Assembly (NCBI GenBank): GCA_015066005.1
Contig: SVPF01000013.1
Location: 1-55,568 of the forward strand
Source of the DNA: Oscillospiraceae bacterium
GTDB taxonomy: Bacteria; Bacillota; Clostridia; Oscillospirales; Acutalibacteraceae
DNA length: 55,568 bases
Reading direction: 5' to 3'
Shown here piece by piece: positions 31,758-41,293 of the stretch. Each line of letters opens with the position of its first letter. Position 1 is the first letter of the stretch. Below the pieces are notes generated by a model that did no database searches, was not told where the DNA came from, and saw only the letters and a program-made list of their open reading frames with translations. The position numbers and the translations under genes were made by a program.

Positions 31758-32213
31758 TTAAATGCGCACCTTAACTACAAGCTTTTTGGACTGCTTACCT
31801 TTTCCTACAAAGCAATTAGGCTTATGGGCATCTTCAGGCATAAACAATGCAAATTCCCCTGCCGATACCTCTAGCATTTCGGCAGCTTCGGTGTCGTTAT
31901 AAAATGCAACATCATGGTCGGGATTATATTCAGTATTAACAGCAAGTGTGTCTTTGGGTGCGTATTGCATACCCTCACAGCCGCAGGTCACAATTTGAAT
32001 ATCGGCATAATTATTGTGTGTTTCAAGCTTAGCGGCTGTCGGCTCAACCAAATTTACTTCACAAAAAAATGCATACACATTACTGCCGTCAATTTCATAT
32101 CTTTGCGGGGATAGCTTGTCAAAATCAAGCGTTTTTAAAAACCTTACTGCAGTTTTAAAATTATCGCCGTATTTTGATAATTCTTCAACATTTTTTAATG
32201 AACCCTTTAGCAT
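31758..32213 (-). CDS. YhcH/YjgK/YiaL-family (EbgC-like) protein
   Basis: 151 residues. The cupin-like fold signature appears as HNNYADIQIVTCGCEGMQYA and FALFMPEDAHKPNCFVG, the metal-binding E-D-x-H region of the family. Members act as sugar anomerases (NanQ on sialic acid) or as the beta subunit of Ebg galactosidase. Here it lies between the sialidase-like and isomerase-fold genes, so anomerisation of an imported acidic or hexose sugar is likely. Confidence 0.85.
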   Translation of the reverse strand: MLKGSLKNVEELSKYGDNFKTAVRFLKTLDFDKLSPQRYEIDGSNVYAFFCEVNLVEPTAAKLETHNNYADIQIVTCGCEGMQYAPKDTLAVNTEYNPDHDVAFYNDTEAAEMLEVSAGEFALFMPEDAHKPNCFVGKGKQSKKLVVKVRI

Positions 32214-32225
32214 AAAAATTCCACC

Positions 32226-33158
32226 CTATAACTCAAATTCGCAAAATGCAATTTTTCTTCGTTTATATGTGTAAACAATATAAATTTTACCGTCTTTTTC
32301 CACAACCGACGGGTAAGAAAATTCACCCTCGGTTGTTTCAAGGTCAAAAAGCCTTTCAAAGCTTTGACCGTTATCATAAGATATAAACACCGTAAGCGGT
32401 GAACGCGCGCCCCAATTTTTTGAAACTGGGTTACACACAAGCAGTAGCCTTCCATCAGTATAAACACAGTCAATTCCGCTGTTGTTGTTTGGCATATTTA
32501 TGGGGTGGCAGGGCGACCAGCTTTCGCCGAAATCGGCCGAATCGCTTCGATAAATAAAACCATTGTTTGAGCGAAGCATTGCGTGAACAATGCCATTTTC
32601 GTCACACCAAAGGGTTGGCTGAATAACACCCGCGGCATCACTAGGCGGTATATCGCTTTTGTGCCAATTTTCCCCATCAAAAATATCAATAAAGCCACGC
32701 CAAGCACCGCGCTCGACTGAAGCCGGCGCTAAAATTTTACCGCTTACAGAAATTGGCTTGTTTTTTACAGGGCCGCGACCACCCGAAGCATCCCCCGCTA
32801 TTAGTTCCATTGCTTGTGACCAGGTTTTGCCACTGTCAAAGGAATGCATTACATAAGTTTTCCAGTCGGGTATTTTGTGTCCCGCCTTATAGAAAAGCGT
32901 AAGGCTTTCTCCGTCCGGTGAAAACAACACAGGGTTCCAATGGGGTATTCCATCATTTTCGGTAAGCCTTTTAGGACTTTGCCACACACCGTCAACACGT
33001 CGGTTTAGCCAAATGCAAACATCCTCTTTGCCCTCGGCAGTACCCGCAAACCAAGCGGATATAACAGTTTTATCATTAAGCACAACTACAGTTGCAGCGT
33101 GACATTCCGCAACTGTAGCATTAGTTTCAAATACAAATTCTTGTTTTAATAATTTCAT
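32226..33158 (-). CDS. BNR-repeat sialidase-like protein (cytoplasmic)
   Basis: 310 residues without signal peptide. Asp-box motifs SFDSGKTWS, SADFGESWS and SYDNGQSFE mark a six-bladed BNR propeller, and AECHAATVVVLND, GIPHWNPVLFSPDG and GGRGPVKNKPI follow the exo-alpha-sialidase-like BNR_2 family. The classic sialidase arginine triad is not evident, and sialic-acid kinase and epimerase are missing nearby, so the substrate may be another acidic sugar. It is followed by the lyase/aldolase gene's end at a 3-nt gap. Confidence 0.75.
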   Translation of the reverse strand: MKLLKQEFVFETNATVAECHAATVVVLNDKTVISAWFAGTAEGKEDVCIWLNRRVDGVWQSPKRLTENDGIPHWNPVLFSPDGESLTLFYKAGHKIPDWKTYVMHSFDSGKTWSQAMELIAGDASGGRGPVKNKPISVSGKILAPASVERGAWRGFIDIFDGENWHKSDIPPSDAAGVIQPTLWCDENGIVHAMLRSNNGFIYRSDSADFGESWSPCHPINMPNNNSGIDCVYTDGRLLLVCNPVSKNWGARSPLTVFISYDNGQSFERLFDLETTEGEFSYPSVVEKDGKIYIVYTYKRRKIAFCEFEL

Positions 33159-33161
33159 AAA

Positions 33162-34085
33162 TTAGAGCCATTCCTTGCGCAAACGATTAGTAAGCGCAAA
33201 ACGCTGTTCTATTTCGTAACGTTCGGCCTCGGAAACCAAGCCTTCGGGGCGGGCACGAGTGATACAAGCCTCAAAAGGAAGACCTTCGGTTTGCAAATAT
33301 GCTTTTGCAGTTACGGGATAGTTGCCGTACGAAATACTTGAAAGCACACCTAAAATGTCCTGAAGCTCTTGCGCTTTTTCGTAATCACCATTATCAGCAA
33401 GCTCCATAAGGCGAACATATAAGTCGGGGTGATAGTTTGCCATAACGCCGCAAAGACCCGCAGCCCCGTCCTTAACACTATCAAGAAGTGTAGCAGAGTT
33501 TGCATTGAATATTTGAAATCTTGAGCCCTTAACGGCTTCAAGCTTGGGCTTAATATCGGTAACTGAACAGCTTGTATCCTTCATAAATACAAAGCGGTCA
33601 GTTTCAGCGCAGAAGCGAAGCAATTCAGGGGACGCAAACTTTTGGTAAGGCACGGGACATTCGTAAAGACCTAAATCTATATCAGGAATGGCCTTCATTA
33701 CACTTTCCAAATTGCGAAGAATTACACTTTCATCATCGTTTTCTTCTGCTAAACGGCTTGTAATAAGCACTAAGGCCTTTGCGCCTGTGTCAGCCAAAGC
33801 CTTAAGCTCGTCAATGCCCTTAGCGGTTGGAAGCATTGTATGACCCGAAACCACAACATCGACACCCTTGGGCGCCGCTTCAACTGTAGTTTTTGAAATT
33901 AAAATTCTTTCCTCTAAGGAAAGGCCGAATATTTCACTTGAAAGGCAGGAAGCAAATATACCCTGACAGCCCTTTTCGGCATACCATTGTGTTAAAGCCT
34001 TAACCCCGCCAACATCCACCCTGTTGTCCTTAGTAAGTGGGGTAAGCATTGCGGGATAAATACCTCTGTTTACTGTGTTTTTCAT
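33162..34085 (-). CDS. DapA/NanA-family aldolase or dehydratase
   Basis: 307 residues, TIM barrel of the dihydrodipicolinate synthase/N-acetylneuraminate lyase superfamily. DLGLYECPVPYQ carries the proton-shuttling Tyr and FVFMKDTSCS the Schiff-base Lys. The substrate-binding start is GIYPAMLTPLTKD, where other members have the pyruvate-binding TT/TS pair later (here CLSSE). Likely reaction: cleavage or dehydration of a 2-keto-3-deoxy sugar acid to pyruvate plus an aldehyde. First of the catabolic genes after the permeases. Confidence 0.85.
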   Translation of the reverse strand: MKNTVNRGIYPAMLTPLTKDNRVDVGGVKALTQWYAEKGCQGIFASCLSSEIFGLSLEERILISKTTVEAAPKGVDVVVSGHTMLPTAKGIDELKALADTGAKALVLITSRLAEENDDESVILRNLESVMKAIPDIDLGLYECPVPYQKFASPELLRFCAETDRFVFMKDTSCSVTDIKPKLEAVKGSRFQIFNANSATLLDSVKDGAAGLCGVMANYHPDLYVRLMELADNGDYEKAQELQDILGVLSSISYGNYPVTAKAYLQTEGLPFEACITRARPEGLVSEAERYEIEQRFALTNRLRKEWL

Positions 34086-34100
34086 AACAAAAATCTCCTT

Positions 34101-35051
34101 TTATTCACCGGTAAGACCCGAGCGTTCAATACCCTGTATAAACTGCTTTTGCAGTAATGAATATATAAGCAGTACGGGAAGCACAACAATAAATGTGCCC
34201 GCCATTAAAACTGCATTGTTGATGGTGTTTGTGTCGGTTACACCGTAATTGCTTTCCAAAACATCGGCCGAAAACAGCCTTAATGTGTCGGAAATGGCCT
34301 GCAAGCGCATTGAAAGCATTGCCATATCGCTTTTATTGATATACATACTGGGTTCAAAAAAGTCGCTCCAATGCCATACAAGCGCCAAAACCAGAACAAC
34401 TATATATATTGAACGGGCAACGGGGAAAATAATGTAAATAAATGTGCGTATAAAACCGCAGCCGTCAACACGGGCGGCTTCCTCAAGCTCACGGGGCTGG
34501 CTTAAAAAGAACTGGCGGAAAATGTAAATAAACAAAGCGCCCTTAAGACCAAAGCCGAAGAATGAGGGGATTATAAGAGGTAAATAAGAATTCAGCCAAC
34601 CCATATTGGCGTATAAAAGATATTGCGGAACGATTATTGTTTGGGGCGGTACAAGCATTGCCAGAATCATAAAGAAAAACGCAAACTTGTGACCAAAGCT
34701 TTTATAGCGCGCCAACGAATACCCTGCCATTGAGCAGGAAATAAGCTGACCAAGTGTTGAAACTGCTGTAACAATAACCGTATTTTTAAGGTTATTCCAA
34801 TAATCCATTATGGTGGCCGCAAGCGAATAATTACTTATATGTATGCTTCGGGGTATCCACATAACAAGAGGGTTATTTAAATCGGCATTGCTTTTAACCG
34901 AGGTTATAACCATATACAAAAACGGATATAAGAAGATATATGCCAAGCCAAGCATTATAGCATATAACAGCAGCTTTGGTAAAAGCTTTGCAAGCTTAAG
35001 CCACAGGCTGTGCCCTGATATGCCGGACTTTTGTAGTTTATTTATATTCAC
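34101..35051 (-). CDS. carbohydrate ABC transporter permease (MalG type)
   Basis: 316 residues, six membrane spans, and the ATPase-docking EAA loop ELEEAARVDGCGFIRTFIYI near the C-terminal third. It pairs with the next upstream gene (6-nt gap) to form one heterodimeric importer. No ATPase gene is present in the window; such importers usually share an MsmX-type ATPase. Confidence 0.9.
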   Translation of the reverse strand: MNINKLQKSGISGHSLWLKLAKLLPKLLLYAIMLGLAYIFLYPFLYMVITSVKSNADLNNPLVMWIPRSIHISNYSLAATIMDYWNNLKNTVIVTAVSTLGQLISCSMAGYSLARYKSFGHKFAFFFMILAMLVPPQTIIVPQYLLYANMGWLNSYLPLIIPSFFGFGLKGALFIYIFRQFFLSQPRELEEAARVDGCGFIRTFIYIIFPVARSIYIVVLVLALVWHWSDFFEPSMYINKSDMAMLSMRLQAISDTLRLFSADVLESNYGVTDTNTINNAVLMAGTFIVVLPVLLIYSLLQKQFIQGIERSGLTGE

Positions 35052-35057
35052 TGCGGC

Positions 35058-35942
35058 TTACCTCCCATATCCTTGATTGCGGCGAACATATTGACCGATT
35101 ATTAAAATTACCAAGCCAATAAGCACCAATACAAAGGCAAAATAAACCCAACCCATTGCCGAAGCAAAGCCGTGCATACCGTATTTTATGGTCTGCTCGG
35201 AAATATATTCAAGCACCTTATTTGAGCTGTCGGTAAAGGATGCAATAATTGTGTAAACCAAATTGAGCAATAAGATGGGCGAAACCATTGGTAGAGTAAT
35301 TTTCCAAAAAATTTCGTAAGCATTTGCGCCGTCGATTTTTGCCGATTCATACAAAGCGGGTGAAATGCCAAGTATTGCCGACAAAAACAAAATTATTTGC
35401 ACACTGCTTTGCCATAAAAGGCGAATTATTGAACTGAAAAGCATATCCAAAAGCTCAACAATACTGCTACCCAAATAAAGTAACCACTCACGAGGTATTA
35501 TGCTGCTGTTGGCAAGTGAAATTATTTGCTCGTCAACGCCCTGTGTTAAAAGCTGTGACATAACCTCGCCTGTGCCAAGCACAAAGGGTAAAATGAATGC
35601 CACGCGGAAAAAGCCCTTGCCCTTATCAATTTTACTGAGCATTACTGCCAAAATAAGCGAAAAAATTACTATTAAGGGCGAATTTATAAGGGTCGATTTT
35701 ATAACCTCTAACAGCCTTGGAACAAAAACAACATCCTCAAAAAATGCCTTTTTATAATTCTTAAAGCCCTCAAGCAAAATTGAAAAGCCGGTTTTTGAAG
35801 GGTCTAAATCACCAAAGCTTAAAAGTAACGACGATATAACAGGAAACAGGAAGAAAACACAAATACCTATCAAAAAGGGTGCCAGGTAAAACAAGCCTAT
35901 AAGCTTATCCTTTGTTTGCCTTGTAATTTTAATTTGTTTCAT
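35058..35942 (-). CDS. carbohydrate ABC transporter permease (MalF type)
   Basis: 294 residues, six spans beginning LIGLFYLAPFLIGICVFFLF. The EAA-like loop reads ALYESAKIDGANAYEIFWKI, with Ser in place of the second Ala. Partner of the MalG-type gene 34101. Preceded by the DUF5696 gene (30-nt gap). Confidence 0.88.
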   Translation of the reverse strand: MKQIKITRQTKDKLIGLFYLAPFLIGICVFFLFPVISSLLLSFGDLDPSKTGFSILLEGFKNYKKAFFEDVVFVPRLLEVIKSTLINSPLIVIFSLILAVMLSKIDKGKGFFRVAFILPFVLGTGEVMSQLLTQGVDEQIISLANSSIIPREWLLYLGSSIVELLDMLFSSIIRLLWQSSVQIILFLSAILGISPALYESAKIDGANAYEIFWKITLPMVSPILLLNLVYTIIASFTDSSNKVLEYISEQTIKYGMHGFASAMGWVYFAFVLVLIGLVILIIGQYVRRNQGYGR

Positions 35943-35972
35943 AAAAGAAAGCTTTTCTCCTTTCCCGAAGGG

Positions 35973-38171
35973 CTATGCCGCTAAAACAATATAATCTTTA
36001 GCGGGCACAGTCTTACCGTTAATTTCAGTATCGGTTTGGCCGTAATTTATTAAAACACGGCAACCGTTTTCATAGGTTATTTCAACAAGCTCGGCGCTGA
36101 TGCGGTTGTGCTTCACCATTGCGTTGCCTGTAACATTTTCAAGACGAGAGCTCATATCCTTGTAAATTTCAAGCGCCTTTGCACCCCATTTTTCAAACTG
36201 ACTTGAAAACAGCTTGTTATAGCTTGTATCAGTAAGCATTGTGGGGCTTTGCTCGGTCAATTCAAAGTAAGGCATTGCGCCGTATTCTATCCACTGAAGG
36301 CACAAAAGTTCTAAATCGCCCGACTGGTTACCTGCTGTGGTGGTAAATGGAATACTGCCACTTACTATCATTGAATACCAGGGTATTGCCTCGTCGGTCA
36401 TTTGCTGCATAGAACAACTCATTGGAATATCATAAATATGCTTTACGGTTGAAAGCATATACAAGTTACCGCCCTGAACAGCCGTAACCTTTTTGTTTTC
36501 GCCCATTTTTTGCCACAAGGCAACCGTATCGGTACGGGTAACCTTACGGGATTTACTGTAATCGGGATAAATGCGACTTCCGACAGAGGCTAATGCAATT
36601 TCAATTGAATCGTACTTCTTTAATGACTTTAAACCGCTATCAAGCTTGCTTTTGGAAATTTTAGGTGATAAAAGATAATTGTCCTCAAGCTCGTTAGTAA
36701 TTGGCATGGTTGATTCCTTTACCGCAACATAACGGTTTTTAACCGATTCAAGCAATTCAACCTCAAGGCTGACGTTAAATGCAGAATTGCTTTTTGCCAA
36801 ATTTGAAAGCTTTTTAAGACCGTTTTTACCACCCAGCTGAGAGGCCGGCTTAAAGGATTTTGCCGCAGCGGCATAACCGCCCTTGCCCCAGCCGCGAAGT
36901 CTTACCTGAAGATTTTGTACGCCATCCCTTAAAAGACCTTTGCTAATGCTTTCAACATAATCAAAGTCGGTCATTGTAACAAAGGGGTTTATAAGGGCAT
37001 TTTCTTTTTCCATGCCCATAAACATATTAAGGTACAACCCCATTGTTGAGCTGTTTTTTGTTAAAATTTTATTTTCAATAAGATATTCGCGGTAAGCATT
37101 TGCCATACCGCTGTAATTTGCCTTATCATCACGCAAAAGGAAGAAGGTAACCTCGCGGTCGAGAGGTAAAATTTGCTCATCAACCTTTACGCCCTGAGTT
37201 TCATCACCGCTGACAGTACCTGTAATGCTTGACAAAAAGATTTTATATTCATTACGGTAAACCATTTCAAAGCCTGCGTGATGAACAGGAATTTCCGAAT
37301 TGGAAACCGCTGTGCTTACATTAATTCGGGCGCTTTCGCTACCCTCGGTAATTGCGGCCATTACACCTAAATTATTATTCTTAATACCGTAAATAGGAAG
37401 CATTGCCGTTGCAGGCTTATCCTCCTCAAGTGTGGTTTCAAGACTTAAGGTGTCATAAATATCAAGCGAAATTGCCTGTGTATAGGCATGCTTATTATCA
37501 GCCTTATCAAAATAACTGATAGCGCCGTTACCGTCGGGATAAACAATATATCCATCGGGATTTTTAGCCTTAGCCACCGCACTGAAAAAGGGCAAAACAT
37601 CTACCGATTTTATAACAAAATCGCCGTTTTCCTTAATATCCTTAGAGGGCACGCGAACAATAATGCGTTCGCCCTCCAAGCAAATTTCAACCGCCATAGT
37701 AACCGAAATTACCTTAAAGTCAACTTCAAAACGGATACCGTTTTCAAAAGAAAACATTTTTATAGTGTTAAAGCCTTCAGCCGAATAGCTTTTCATATTA
37801 TTTGCTCGGGTTGCATCCTTTGCGATATAGTTAACCGCCAAAACCGACTGCATATACGACTTCCAAAGGTTTGAAACCTCCTCCATATTGCCGTAATTTT
37901 CCTCGGTCATACCCGAAAACCATAAATGCTCGCCCGTGTTTGCATCAGCAATACAAAATATCTTGGTTACAGGGTGAAGCAATAATGAATAATAAGAATT
38001 GCGGCATATTTCGACATAATCCTCTCCCGTTTCAGCAATTGGGGTATAGGATACGCTTTCAGTAGGTGCCTTAGACTTACCGTTTGATACAATTGCCTGA
38101 ATTGGTATAACCGATACCAACAAAAGAACTGCCAAACCTATAGCAACATAACGAATGTGGCGTTTAAACAT
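35973..38171 (-). CDS. DUF5696 membrane-anchored protein
   Basis: 732 residues. Residues about 8-28 are a signal anchor (YVAIGLAVLLLVSVIPIQAI), the rest extracytoplasmic. NPDGYIVYPDGNGAISYF is the hallmark of DUF5696, a family that recurs beside sugar ABC permeases in Clostridia. The second half (about 330-600) alternates strands and helices like a TIM barrel of glycosidase type, and there are many conserved aromatics (WKSYMQSV, LQVRLRGWGKGGY, MPYFELTEQSPTM). A surface sugar-processing or chaperoning role is likely, without proof. Confidence 0.8.
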   Translation of the reverse strand: MFKRHIRYVAIGLAVLLLVSVIPIQAIVSNGKSKAPTESVSYTPIAETGEDYVEICRNSYYSLLLHPVTKIFCIADANTGEHLWFSGMTEENYGNMEEVSNLWKSYMQSVLAVNYIAKDATRANNMKSYSAEGFNTIKMFSFENGIRFEVDFKVISVTMAVEICLEGERIIVRVPSKDIKENGDFVIKSVDVLPFFSAVAKAKNPDGYIVYPDGNGAISYFDKADNKHAYTQAISLDIYDTLSLETTLEEDKPATAMLPIYGIKNNNLGVMAAITEGSESARINVSTAVSNSEIPVHHAGFEMVYRNEYKIFLSSITGTVSGDETQGVKVDEQILPLDREVTFFLLRDDKANYSGMANAYREYLIENKILTKNSSTMGLYLNMFMGMEKENALINPFVTMTDFDYVESISKGLLRDGVQNLQVRLRGWGKGGYAAAAKSFKPASQLGGKNGLKKLSNLAKSNSAFNVSLEVELLESVKNRYVAVKESTMPITNELEDNYLLSPKISKSKLDSGLKSLKKYDSIEIALASVGSRIYPDYSKSRKVTRTDTVALWQKMGENKKVTAVQGGNLYMLSTVKHIYDIPMSCSMQQMTDEAIPWYSMIVSGSIPFTTTAGNQSGDLELLCLQWIEYGAMPYFELTEQSPTMLTDTSYNKLFSSQFEKWGAKALEIYKDMSSRLENVTGNAMVKHNRISAELVEITYENGCRVLINYGQTDTEINGKTVPAKDYIVLAA

Positions 38172-38206
38172 TCCTTAAAACCATCCTTTCTGAAAAAATG
38201 CCGTAT

Positions 38207-40339
38207 CTAAATTATAAACTGCGCTTCCACAATAATATCCTGCACAAGCTGAACAAGGCATACAATAAGCGAATATGCAAACAAGCAAACAAACCAAATT
38301 AACACAACGGCCACTAAAGTAACAAGACAAACCGCCAGTGTGTGACCGATTGTATAGTCGTTAAGGTGCCTTACCGCTTTATAAAGCAGCCAAACCATCC
38401 AAAGTGTTACACCGTTTACCAAAACCGCATAGAAGCCGGTTTCGTTCCAGCACATAATTTGCGAAAGCAAATCGGCCAAAAGGGTAACCAAAATGTAAGG
38501 TATTAAGGTAAAGCCGCCTGCAATAAAGTTTTGCTTTAAGGTAGATTCGCCGTCAAACTGTGCAGAAATCAGGAAGACCGCACCAATCCAAGTAAGAACA
38601 GGAAGCAAAAGCTTTATAAATTCCAAGAATAAATTCATTTCATCGGGGTCAATATCCTGCATGGGATAATGCACCGTAAAAATAAAGAAAAGTCGTACTG
38701 CAAAGGCAACCACAAAAAGCACTGCAGGTACTGCAACACTTATACGACCTCTGTTATATTTTATGGCTTCAAGCGTTCTAACAGGATGATTTAAAATGTT
38801 CATACCAAAAAGTAAGCTATCCTTAAAGCCAAGGGTATGTCTGCGGCCAAGCTCAAAATCAACCAAAACTGTTTTTGACGAGCGCATAACAACCCTTAAC
38901 AAAACAACTAACGCTACTGCAAAAGCAACAACAATAAGAGCTATAAGCCAAAAATTTTGTTTAATAATTTCATAGCGCATTTCAGCAAAGGCCTTTGAAT
39001 ATTCAGCACGGTCCTCGGAATACTTAAAATGCTCCATAGCACTCTTCCAGTCGCCCGCCTTCATTGCGGTAAGACCTGCACCGAAGTGTGTCATTGGGTA
39101 GGTTTCATCAATATCAAGCACAGCCTTCCACAAAGCGTCGGCCTCATCATATTTACCCTCGTTATAAGCAACCGTTGCCTCTTGCACGGTGGTAATAAAT
39201 TTTGAAGGCTCAAGCACGGTAATATTGCCGTAGCTTTGGTCTAAAACATACAAGCGGCCCTCGTTATCAACAACCATAGATGACGGAAGATAAAATTCAC
39301 CCTGGTTCGAGCCCTTACCACCGAATACAGCAAGTAAATTACCCTGCGCATCGTACTGATAAATTTTGCAGGTATTTGCTTCAATAACGGTTACTATACC
39401 GTTTTTATCAACACAAATGTCAGCAAAAATGGCGGGCATACCCTCTTCGGTAATTTCGCCGTAGGTAAAGCTTTTTGACTGAATGTTACCGCTGAAAAAG
39501 CCGCTTACCAATTGTTTTATTACCTGCCAGTCGTTAGCGAGTGTACCAACCTTTTTATAAATGTTATTGCCGACGGTATTTAAAACCTTAATCTGACCTT
39601 CTTGCGTGTCACGGCTAACGGCGTAAATCATACCGCGGCTGTCAAGACAAAAGTTTGTATATGGGTCGGCGTTACGCTTTTCAATGCTTTTCTTTTGCTC
39701 ATCCGAAGCCACTATTCTTAAAAGCCAGTCGGTAAAATCAAAGCCGATATCCGACTGACCGATAAAGCCGCGGAAGGTGTTCTGACTGTCCAAAAGCATA
39801 ATATTTTCGCCCATAAGCACATACACGGCGCCCGTTGCCGACATACCTATTTTTGTTGGCGAATAGGTTTGAACATCCGAAAGCATTGGTGATTCGGGCA
39901 TACCGTAGCTGCTAACGGTTTCTCCCTTAGCATTAAATTGCACTATGCGGGAGTTACCCGTGTCACTTATGTAAACATCGCCCGTATCCGACACAAATAC
40001 ACCCTGCGGCTCGTTAAAGGAAATGCCGTTAAATTCGGTAATTTCCTGCACAAAGGTGCCATCCGTTGTCATTTTTACAACACGGTTATTTTTTGTATCC
40101 GCAACATATAAATAGCCCTGACCGTCCAAAAACAAGTCGGTCGGTTGGTTAAAGTGTGAAATTTCACCGCTATTATGTGTGACAGTGTTAATGCTGTACG
40201 AATAGTCATACACTTCCGGTATTGCTATAATTTCGCCGTTATTTATTGTATAATTCTTTTCCTGCGCAAAAACAGTGGTTGAAAGCAGTAAAGAAAATAT
40301 TAAAAGCGAAATTGCAATTAAGCCAATTCTTTTTTTCAT
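38207..40339 (-). CDS. NHL-repeat/TPR/YIP1 membrane protein
   Basis: 710 residues. A signal peptide (LIAISLLIFSLLLSTTVFA) is followed by NHL propeller repeats (FNQPTDLFLDGQGYLYVADT; FNEPQGVFVSDTGDVYISDT; FYLPSSMVVDNEGRLYVLDQ), a short TPR-like region at about 385-450, a membrane span near 460, and a C-terminal YIP1 domain with about five spans (520-700). NHL propellers bind proteins or glycans outside the cell. This protein and DUF5696 sit between two permease pairs, so it may scaffold the importers. Confidence 0.8.
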   Translation of the reverse strand: MKKRIGLIAISLLIFSLLLSTTVFAQEKNYTINNGEIIAIPEVYDYSYSINTVTHNSGEISHFNQPTDLFLDGQGYLYVADTKNNRVVKMTTDGTFVQEITEFNGISFNEPQGVFVSDTGDVYISDTGNSRIVQFNAKGETVSSYGMPESPMLSDVQTYSPTKIGMSATGAVYVLMGENIMLLDSQNTFRGFIGQSDIGFDFTDWLLRIVASDEQKKSIEKRNADPYTNFCLDSRGMIYAVSRDTQEGQIKVLNTVGNNIYKKVGTLANDWQVIKQLVSGFFSGNIQSKSFTYGEITEEGMPAIFADICVDKNGIVTVIEANTCKIYQYDAQGNLLAVFGGKGSNQGEFYLPSSMVVDNEGRLYVLDQSYGNITVLEPSKFITTVQEATVAYNEGKYDEADALWKAVLDIDETYPMTHFGAGLTAMKAGDWKSAMEHFKYSEDRAEYSKAFAEMRYEIIKQNFWLIALIVVAFAVALVVLLRVVMRSSKTVLVDFELGRRHTLGFKDSLLFGMNILNHPVRTLEAIKYNRGRISVAVPAVLFVVAFAVRLFFIFTVHYPMQDIDPDEMNLFLEFIKLLLPVLTWIGAVFLISAQFDGESTLKQNFIAGGFTLIPYILVTLLADLLSQIMCWNETGFYAVLVNGVTLWMVWLLYKAVRHLNDYTIGHTLAVCLVTLVAVVLIWFVCLFAYSLIVCLVQLVQDIIVEAQFII

Positions 40340-40378
40340 ACCGAAATTCCTTTCTGTTGCATTTGTATTAGTGGCATA

Positions 40379-41293
40379 TTAACCCTTAATACCCGAATGC
40401 ACCATAGTTTGCATAACTCTTTTTTGCGAAATCATAAATAATATAACCGTTGGTAAGGTCATAAGCAGGGTTGCGGCCGCTACCGCACCTGCACGACCAA
40501 TAGTTGCCGAGCCACCTGAAATTGTATTAAGCGCGAGAGGAAGTGTTTTTAATGCTTGGTCATTTAAATAAATAAGGGGTGAAAAATAATCGTTCCACGA
40601 ATTTACAAAGCTGAAAACCATAAGGGTAGACCAGGCAGGTGTAAGCAAGGGCATTATAATTTGCCCATAAATGCGCATTTCACCACAGCCGTCAATTCGT
40701 GCCGCTTCAATAAGTGTGTTGGGAATTTGTTCCACAAACTGCTTTACAAGGAAGAAATTATAAGCAGTTGCAATTGAAGGAATTATAAGCGCCCAGTAGC
40801 TGTTTATAAGACCAACCGAATTTATTATAAGATAGCGTGGAATTTGTGTAACATAGGGGGAAATCATAAGTGCGGCCAAAATAATTTGAAACCATAGCTT
40901 GCTGCCTGGTGGGTTGTGCTTAACCATACCGTAAGCACCAAGCGTACTGACAAAAATAGTGCCTACAACCGTTGCCGCAGTAACCAGCGCGCTGTTAAAA
41001 ACATAGCGCGAAAACGGTACTGCTGAGCTTGACATTGAAAGTAACAAATCGCTAAAGTTTTTTAGGGTTGGGTTTCGCACAAAGAATTGCGGCGGAAACA
41101 CAAATAATTCGCTGAGTGGCTTAAAGGCTGTGCTTACCAAATATACCAAGGGAAGCATAGTAAAGCAAACCACTAATGTCATAAGAATATAAACCGCGGC
41201 CCACGCGCCTTTTGAACGCAAGCGCGCTGCGGAAAGTGGGCGTTTTCTTTTAAATGTTGCCATTTCTTTTACCGTCTTTCCATCATTATTCAC
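40379..41293 (-). CDS. carbohydrate ABC transporter permease (MalG type), second set
   Basis: 304 residues, six spans and a perfect EAA loop TLIEAARIDGCGEMRIYGQI. It overlaps the upstream MalF-type gene by 8 nt. The N-terminus is unusually basic (TFKRKRPLSAARLRSKGAW). Confidence 0.9.
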   Translation of the reverse strand: MNNDGKTVKEMATFKRKRPLSAARLRSKGAWAAVYILMTLVVCFTMLPLVYLVSTAFKPLSELFVFPPQFFVRNPTLKNFSDLLLSMSSSAVPFSRYVFNSALVTAATVVGTIFVSTLGAYGMVKHNPPGSKLWFQIILAALMISPYVTQIPRYLIINSVGLINSYWALIIPSIATAYNFFLVKQFVEQIPNTLIEAARIDGCGEMRIYGQIIMPLLTPAWSTLMVFSFVNSWNDYFSPLIYLNDQALKTLPLALNTISGGSATIGRAGAVAAATLLMTLPTVILFMISQKRVMQTMVHSGIKG

